Assembly (NCBI GenBank): GCA_028290765.1
Contig: JAQGJF010000948.1
Location: forward strand, 1-9,548
Direction: 5' to 3'
Source: Tardiphaga sp.
GTDB taxonomy: Bacteria > Pseudomonadota > Alphaproteobacteria > Rhizobiales > Xanthobacteraceae
Length of the DNA: 9,548 nucleotides
This document shows, one piece after another, positions 5,277 through 9,548 of this stretch. Every line of letters starts with the position of its first letter. Within the stretch, counting starts at the first letter, position 1. Made by a program: the position numbers and the translations under genes. Below the pieces are notes generated by a model that was not told the origin of the DNA, did no database searches, and saw only the letters and a list, made by a program, of their open reading frames with translations.

Positions 5277-7668
5277 GGACAGCCTCGCGCAACAGGCGGA
5301 CGTGATGCGTCCCCGGCACGTCGGCGCCCCGATCAAGCGCACGGAGGATCCGCGACTTCTGACCGGGAACGGCGAATATACCGCCGATCGCAAGCCGGAC
5401 CGGGCGCTGCATATCGCCTTCCGGCGAAGCGAACAGCCTCATGCACGGATCGTGCGCATCGATACGACGGCGGCGCTGGCGGCGCCGGGCGTCGTCGCCG
5501 TGTTCACCGCGGATGACATTGCCGACGATTTCAAGCCGGTGATTCCGTTCTCGCGAATGGCCAATTATTACGCGACGCCGATCCTGCCGCTGGCGCGCGG
5601 CAAGGTGCGCTATGTCGGCGAGGCCGTCGTGGCGGTCGTCGCGACCTCGCGGTATCTTGCGGAAGACGCGGTCGAGTTCATCGAGATCGATTTCGAACCG
5701 CTCGGGGCGGTATCGCGCAGCGAGATGGCGGTCGCGGACGACGCGCCGCTGCTGCACGAAGAGGCCGGCACCAATGTCCTGATCGCCCGCGAATTCCGCA
5801 AAGGCGACGTCGAGGCGGATCTGAAAAGCGCCGCCGTCCGGGTGGGCGGCCGCTTCGAGATGACCCGCAAGGCGCCGCTGGCGATGGAGCCACGCAGCTA
5901 CACGGCGGAGTACAACGCGAAGCGCGGCGCGATCACGCTCTATACCTCATCGAACATCCCCGGCATCGTGCGCGACGCGATTTCCGAGTCGCTCGATCTT
6001 CCCGGCAGCCGCTTGCGGGTGGTCGCGCCTGACGTTGGCGGCAGCTTCGGATCGAAAGGCTCGCTCTATCCGGAGGAACTGCTGATCTGCATCGCGGCCC
6101 GCAAGCTCGGCCGTTCCCTCAAATGGACCGCGGACCGGCTGGAGGATGTCAGCAGCAGCAGTCAGGCGTTCGCCGAGATCGTCGATGCCGAGATGGGATT
6201 CGACGAGAACGGCGTCGCCATCGCCCTGCAGGCCGACGTCCTGGGAGATGTCGGGGCCTATTCGATCTATCCGTGGACCTGCGGCCTGGAGCCGGTCCAG
6301 GTGGTCAGCTTCCTTCCCGGCCCCTACAAGATCCGATCCTACCGCGGCGCCGTGCGCGGCGTCGCCACCTGCAAGCCGCCGACCGGACCGTATCGCGGGG
6401 TCGGGCGGCCGATCTCGACCTTCGTCACGGAGCGGCTGATGGATCTCGGCGCGAAAGCGCTCGGTCTCGATCCCATGGAAATCCGCCGCCGCAACCTCGT
6501 CCTTGCGGAAGAATTTCCGTATCGGATCGCGTCCGGGATCATCTGGGACAAGACCGGTTTCGTCGAATGCCTGGATGCGGCCGGCGAGGCCGCCGGCTAC
6601 CAGCAACTTCGCGTCCGGCAGGCCGATGCGCGCAAGGACGGGCGGCTGTTCGGGATCGGCATCGCGACCTACGCCGAACTGACCGGCATCGGATCGCGCA
6701 TCGCGGTCGCCCCCGGAATGCCGATCAATACCGGTTCGGAGACGGCGAAGCTCTCGATCGATTCGACCGGTGCGATCACCGCGGCCTTCGGGGTCGCCTC
6801 GCATGGCCAGGGGCTCGAAACGACGCTGGCCCAGATCATCGCCGACGATCTCGGCGCGAGCTTCGACGACATCCGCGTCATCCAGGGCGACAGCGACGCG
6901 GTGCCGATGTCGACCGGCACCTATGCCAGCCGCAGCGCCGTGCTCGGCGGCGGCGCGGCCAAGCACGCCTCGGCGCTGCTGCGGGACAAGATCAAGCGCG
7001 TCGCCTCGCATCTGCTCGAGGCCAACCACGACGACATCGAGCTTTTCGGCGGCAAGGCGATCGTCATCGGCACCGACCGCGCCGTCACGTTCAAGCAGGT
7101 CGCCAAAGCGGTCTATTCCGACATGAAGACGCTGCCGGTCGAGGCGCGCGAGGAATTGAGCGCGAGCTACACCTACGACCCGATCAACGGCACGACCGCG
7201 GCCGCCACCCATATCGCCGCGGTGGAGATCGATCCTGTGACGTTCTTCGTGAAGATCCACAAATACGTGGTCGCCGAAGACTGCGGCCGGATCATCAATC
7301 CCATGATCGTCGACGGGCAGGTCCATGGCGGCGTGGCGCAGGGGATCGGTGCGGCGCTGTTCGAAGAGCTGGTCTACGACGAGGAAGGCCAGCTCCTGAG
7401 CGCAAGCCTGGTCGACTATGTGATCCCCTCGGCGCCCGAAGTTCCGGATATGGATGTCGTGCATATCGAGAGCGAATCCGCTGTTGCCGGCGGCTTCCGC
7501 GGCATGGGCGAGGGCGGCACGATCGGCGCGCCGGCGGCGATTGCCAACGCGATCGCGGACGCGCTGTCGCCCTTCGATATCGACGTCAATCTTCTGCCGA
7601 TGACTCCGGAGCGCATCTTCAGGCTCATGAAGCAAGCCAAACTCAAAGCAAAGGAAAAATCCGAATGA
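5269..7668 (+). CDS. Molybdopterin-binding large (catalytic) subunit of the xanthine dehydrogenase-family hydroxylase
   Basis: The 799-residue protein is the normal size for a CoxL/XdhB-like subunit. It begins with the family N-terminus (VGAPIKRTEDPRLLTGNGEY). Cofactor-site motifs in order: GGSFGSKG (257-264), PYRGVGR (374-380), SHGQGLET (511-518) and GMGEGGTIGAP near the end, whose Glu748 corresponds to the conserved catalytic glutamate. It should bind molybdenum with a pterin dinucleotide and hydroxylate a substrate with water as oxygen source. The loop PYRGVGR lacks the AYRCSFR sequence of true aerobic CO dehydrogenase, so this is not CoxL. I chose ATG 5269, with AAGGGA at 5253-5258, over the upstream in-frame ATG at 5224 because it gives the usual short N-terminus; ATG 5305 is also possible. 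The gene overlaps the preceding one by eight bases and the following one by four (ATGA). Substrate is unknown; an aromatic or heteroaromatic acyl-CoA is favoured by the neighbouring ligase. Confidence 0.95.
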   Translation: MSKDSLAQQADVMRPRHVGAPIKRTEDPRLLTGNGEYTADRKPDRALHIAFRRSEQPHARIVRIDTTAALAAPGVVAVFTADDIADDFKPVIPFSRMANYYATPILPLARGKVRYVGEAVVAVVATSRYLAEDAVEFIEIDFEPLGAVSRSEMAVADDAPLLHEEAGTNVLIAREFRKGDVEADLKSAAVRVGGRFEMTRKAPLAMEPRSYTAEYNAKRGAITLYTSSNIPGIVRDAISESLDLPGSRLRVVAPDVGGSFGSKGSLYPEELLICIAARKLGRSLKWTADRLEDVSSSSQAFAEIVDAEMGFDENGVAIALQADVLGDVGAYSIYPWTCGLEPVQVVSFLPGPYKIRSYRGAVRGVATCKPPTGPYRGVGRPISTFVTERLMDLGAKALGLDPMEIRRRNLVLAEEFPYRIASGIIWDKTGFVECLDAAGEAAGYQQLRVRQADARKDGRLFGIGIATYAELTGIGSRIAVAPGMPINTGSETAKLSIDSTGAITAAFGVASHGQGLETTLAQIIADDLGASFDDIRVIQGDSDAVPMSTGTYASRSAVLGGGAAKHASALLRDKIKRVASHLLEANHDDIELFGGKAIVIGTDRAVTFKQVAKAVYSDMKTLPVEAREELSASYTYDPINGTTAAATHIAAVEIDPVTFFVKIHKYVVAEDCGRIINPMIVDGQVHGGVAQGIGAALFEELVYDEEGQLLSASLVDYVIPSAPEVPDMDVVHIESESAVAGGFRGMGEGGTIGAPAAIANAIADALSPFDIDVNLLPMTPERIFRLMKQAKLKAKEKSE

Positions 7669-8414
7669 TCGATCTCCAGGGACGCGTTGCCCTCGTGACG
7701 GGGGGTGGGCGGGACGTCGGCGCCGCCATCTCCAGCACGCTCGCCGCCGCCGGCGCGGCGGTGGCGGTGAACTACCACGGCTCGAAGGCGGAAGCCGAGG
7801 CGGTGGTCGCCGCCATCCAGAAGGCCGGCGGCAGGGCGAAGGCCTATCAGGCCGACATCTCGGATGCCGAGGTCGTCAGGCAACTGGTCGCGAACGTCCA
7901 GGGTGAGTTCGGCGGGCTCGACATCCTCGTCAACAACGCCGGCCTGGTGTTCCGCAAGCGCTTCAGCGAAAGCAGCCCCGAAGACTGGCGCAAGCAGATC
8001 GACACTTGTCTCTATGGCGCGCTCAATTGCTGCCACAGCGCCGGCCCCCTGCTGGAGGCCTCGGGCCGCGGGCGCATCATCTCGATCATGGGAGATTCAT
8101 CCCGCGTCGGCGAATCCGGATTGGCGCTTGCCGCGGCGGCGCGCGCCGGCACCATCGCGCTGATGAAGTCGCTGGCGCGCGAATGGGGCCGCTCGGGCGT
8201 GACCGCCAATTCGATCTCGCTCGGCCTGATCGAGACCGCGCACGAGAAGGGATGGGTCGACGCCAACCGCGAGAAGCTGGTCAAGGCCTATGCGATCCGG
8301 CGGCTCGGCCAGCCTTCCGACGTCGCGCCGATGGTGGCGCTGCTGGCCTCCGATGCCGGCAGCTGGATCACCGGGCAGACGATCAGCATCAGTGGCGGAT
8401 TCAGCATGATCTGA
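7665..8414 (+). CDS. SDR-fold protein lacking the catalytic tetrad
   Basis: The 249-residue protein has the length and layout of a classical short-chain dehydrogenase/reductase. It starts at ATG 7665 in an ATGA overlap, with AAGGA at 7651-7655. A nucleotide-binding fold is indicated by TGGGRDVG (12-19), though the middle glycine of TGxxxGxG is Asp17, and by LVNNAG (88-93). The C-terminal 'WITGQTISISGG' (234-245) is typical. The catalytic Asn-Ser-Tyr-Lys tetrad is absent: by eye alignment the positions hold Cys115, Gly143, Ala156 and Arg160, the Tyr-x3-Lys motif reading A-A-A-A-R within 'LALAAAARAG'. Standard dehydrogenase chemistry on a hydroxyl or keto group is therefore doubtful. It could use another mechanism, bind an acyl-CoA or nucleotide without redox turnover, or support a partner. 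The intact frame, conserved ends and operon position speak against a decaying gene. Confidence 0.88.
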   Translation: MIDLQGRVALVTGGGRDVGAAISSTLAAAGAAVAVNYHGSKAEAEAVVAAIQKAGGRAKAYQADISDAEVVRQLVANVQGEFGGLDILVNNAGLVFRKRFSESSPEDWRKQIDTCLYGALNCCHSAGPLLEASGRGRIISIMGDSSRVGESGLALAAAARAGTIALMKSLAREWGRSGVTANSISLGLIETAHEKGWVDANREKLVKAYAIRRLGQPSDVAPMVALLASDAGSWITGQTISISGGFSMI

Positions 8415-8415
8415 C

Positions 8416-8421
8416 GGGAGG
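8416..8421 (+). promoter_or_regulatory. Ribosome binding site GGGAGG of the acyl-CoA ligase gene
   Basis: GGGAGG lies six bases before ATG 8428 and nine before a second in-frame ATG at 8431, within the 13-base gap after the SDR stop. Either ATG could be used; the difference is one residue. Confidence 0.6.
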
Positions 8422-8427
8422 CTGACG

Positions 8428-9548
8428 ATGATGCATGCAGACCTGATCGCGCCGATCGCAAAACTCCTCGATCGGCATGCGAAAGAACGGCCGGAGCAGA
8501 TTGCCTATTGGGATTCGTCGCGCGCGATAGATTACGCGCAACTCGCGAGCAACACCGCCGCGATCGCCGCGAACCTGGCGAAAGCAGGCCTCGGCGAGGG
8601 CGCGCGGATCGCCATCTATCTGCCGAACGGCGTCGACTGGATCGAGGCGTGCCTCGCCGGCCTGCGGGCCGGCGCCGTGATCGTTCCGATCAGCTTCGAG
8701 GCAGTGGAAGGCGAGATCAGCTACCGATTGACGGATGCAGACTGCGCGGCCGTCGTCACGACCCCCGGCAGGAAGGACCTGATCGCGAAGATCTCGCGTG
8801 AGGCCGGAATCTCACCCGAGATGATTTTTGCCGGCATGGATGCGCGACAGGCCGGCCTCGCCATGGCCGACCTCGCGACCGGCACGGGCGCCGCGCCGCT
8901 GGATCCCGACGACATCGACCGCTCCTCGTTCATCATCTACACTTCCGGCACCACCGGCCGCGCCAAGGGCGTCCTGCTGTCGCTGCGCGGCATGCTGTGG
9001 ATTGCCGCCGCATGCTGGGCGCCGATCTGCGCATTGAGCGCGAAGGACGTCGTGCTGTCGCCGCTGCCGCTCTTTCATTCTTACGGCCTGAACCTTTCGG
9101 TGCTGAGCGTCCTCGCCGTCGGCGCCAGCGAGCACATCATGGAGAAGTTCTCGCCGCAGCAGGCGCTGGAGCTGCTGCAGTCCGGAAAATATACCGTGTT
9201 TCCCGGCGTGCCGACCATGTTCCACTATCTGCTGCACAAGGCGCAGGAGAGCGGCGTCGAGCGGCTGGGGAATTTACGGCTGTGCATCTCCGCCGGCGCG
9301 ATCATGCCGGCGACGCTGAACCGGGCCTTCGAGGAGCGTTTCAAGACGCCGCTGCTCGACGGTTACGGCATCACCGAGACCTCCACGATGGTCACCATGA
9401 ACTGGCTCCGCGGCGAGCGGCCGATCGGTTCATGCGGGCTGCCGGTGCCGGGCCTCGCCGTCCGCATCGTCGATCCCTCCTCGCGGGAGGACGTTGCTTT
9501 CGGCGAAGAGGGAGAACTGATTGTGCGCGGGCCCAACCTGATGCAGGG
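8428..9548 (+). CDS. AMP-dependent acyl-CoA synthetase (ligase), N-terminal part (3' end outside window)
   Basis: The first 373 codons of an adenylate-forming enzyme of the ANL superfamily run off the right edge; family members are usually about 500-550 residues. Motifs seen: the phosphate-binding loop YTSGTTGRAKG (171-181), PLPLFHSYGL (214-223) with His217, YGITETS (313-319) with Glu317, and GEEGELIVRGP (359-369), just before the expected adenine/ribose-binding region and hinge. The C-terminal domain with the catalytic lysine is not visible. The reaction is carboxylate + ATP + CoA to acyl-CoA + AMP + diphosphate. As part of this operon it would supply the CoA ester used by the crotonase-like protein and probably by the Mo hydroxylase. 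Substrate class cannot be told from these motifs; general similarity is to medium/long-chain and aryl acid ligases. The start is supported by GGGAGG upstream. Confidence 0.93.
   Translation, partial: MMHADLIAPIAKLLDRHAKERPEQIAYWDSSRAIDYAQLASNTAAIAANLAKAGLGEGARIAIYLPNGVDWIEACLAGLRAGAVIVPISFEAVEGEISYRLTDADCAAVVTTPGRKDLIAKISREAGISPEMIFAGMDARQAGLAMADLATGTGAAPLDPDDIDRSSFIIYTSGTTGRAKGVLLSLRGMLWIAAACWAPICALSAKDVVLSPLPLFHSYGLNLSVLSVLAVGASEHIMEKFSPQQALELLQSGKYTVFPGVPTMFHYLLHKAQESGVERLGNLRLCISAGAIMPATLNRAFEERFKTPLLDGYGITETSTMVTMNWLRGERPIGSCGLPVPGLAVRIVDPSSREDVAFGEEGELIVRGPNLMQ

Noticed and set aside
5947..7635. 562-codon open frame on the minus strand
   Set aside because: It is the antisense shadow of the molybdopterin subunit, which has clear motifs throughout. 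The translated product shows no recognisable domain.
6123..7664. Upstream in-frame extension of the SDR gene (a possible fusion)
   Set aside because: The extension is an Arg-rich shadow frame inside the Mo subunit gene. The SDR fold starts exactly at ATG 7665, which has its own ribosome binding site.
3173..7668. Aerobic carbon monoxide dehydrogenase (coxMSL)
   Set aside because: Subunit types match, but the large subunit has PYRGVGR instead of the AYRCSFR loop of true CO dehydrogenase, a hydrolase gene splits the set, and the neighbours are CoA-pathway genes.
7665..8414. Pseudogene because of lost catalytic residues
   Set aside because: The frame is intact at normal length, with conserved N- and C-terminal SDR motifs, a good start site and tight coupling to its neighbours, so it is probably functional in another way.

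Overview
The window is GC-rich, all seven genes lie on the + strand, and the codon use is uniform. Gene content and style suggest an alphaproteobacterium of the Bradyrhizobium/Rhodopseudomonas/Afipia kind. That placement is an inference from general appearance, not from a marker gene.

Layout. Positions 2-2125 hold the 3' part of a large secreted RTX protein. It has about 55-residue 'DG..hVTW' repeats, then three blocks of calcium-binding nonapeptides in an exact 124-residue super-repeat, then a serralysin-type C-terminal domain. A 228-base gap follows, with a possible promoter and a palindromic operator. From 2354 to the right edge runs one tightly packed catabolic operon: a crotonase-fold protein, the FAD subunit and the [2Fe-2S] subunit of a xanthine dehydrogenase-family hydroxylase, an AiiA-like metallo-beta-lactamase-fold hydrolase, the molybdopterin subunit of the same hydroxylase, an SDR-fold protein, and an acyl-CoA ligase cut by the window edge. 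Four of the junctions are stop/start overlaps (4, 1, 8 and 4 bases); the other two gaps are 45 and 13 bases.

How the genes may work together (inference). The ligase would activate a carboxylic acid, probably aromatic or heteroaromatic, to its CoA thioester. The three-subunit Mo enzyme would hydroxylate the ring with water as oxygen donor. The lactonase-like protein and the crotonase-like protein would open the ring and/or release CoA. The plan resembles the 2-furoate route (furoyl-CoA synthetase, furoyl-CoA dehydrogenase, then ring opening and thioester hydrolysis), but the true substrate cannot be read from sequence.

What stands out: the crotonase-like protein lacks both classical catalytic glutamates, and the SDR-like protein lacks all four residues of the Asn-Ser-Tyr-Lys tetrad. 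The hydrolase gene also sits between two subunit genes of the Mo enzyme. Together these suggest a pathway with non-standard chemistry rather than routine beta-oxidation.
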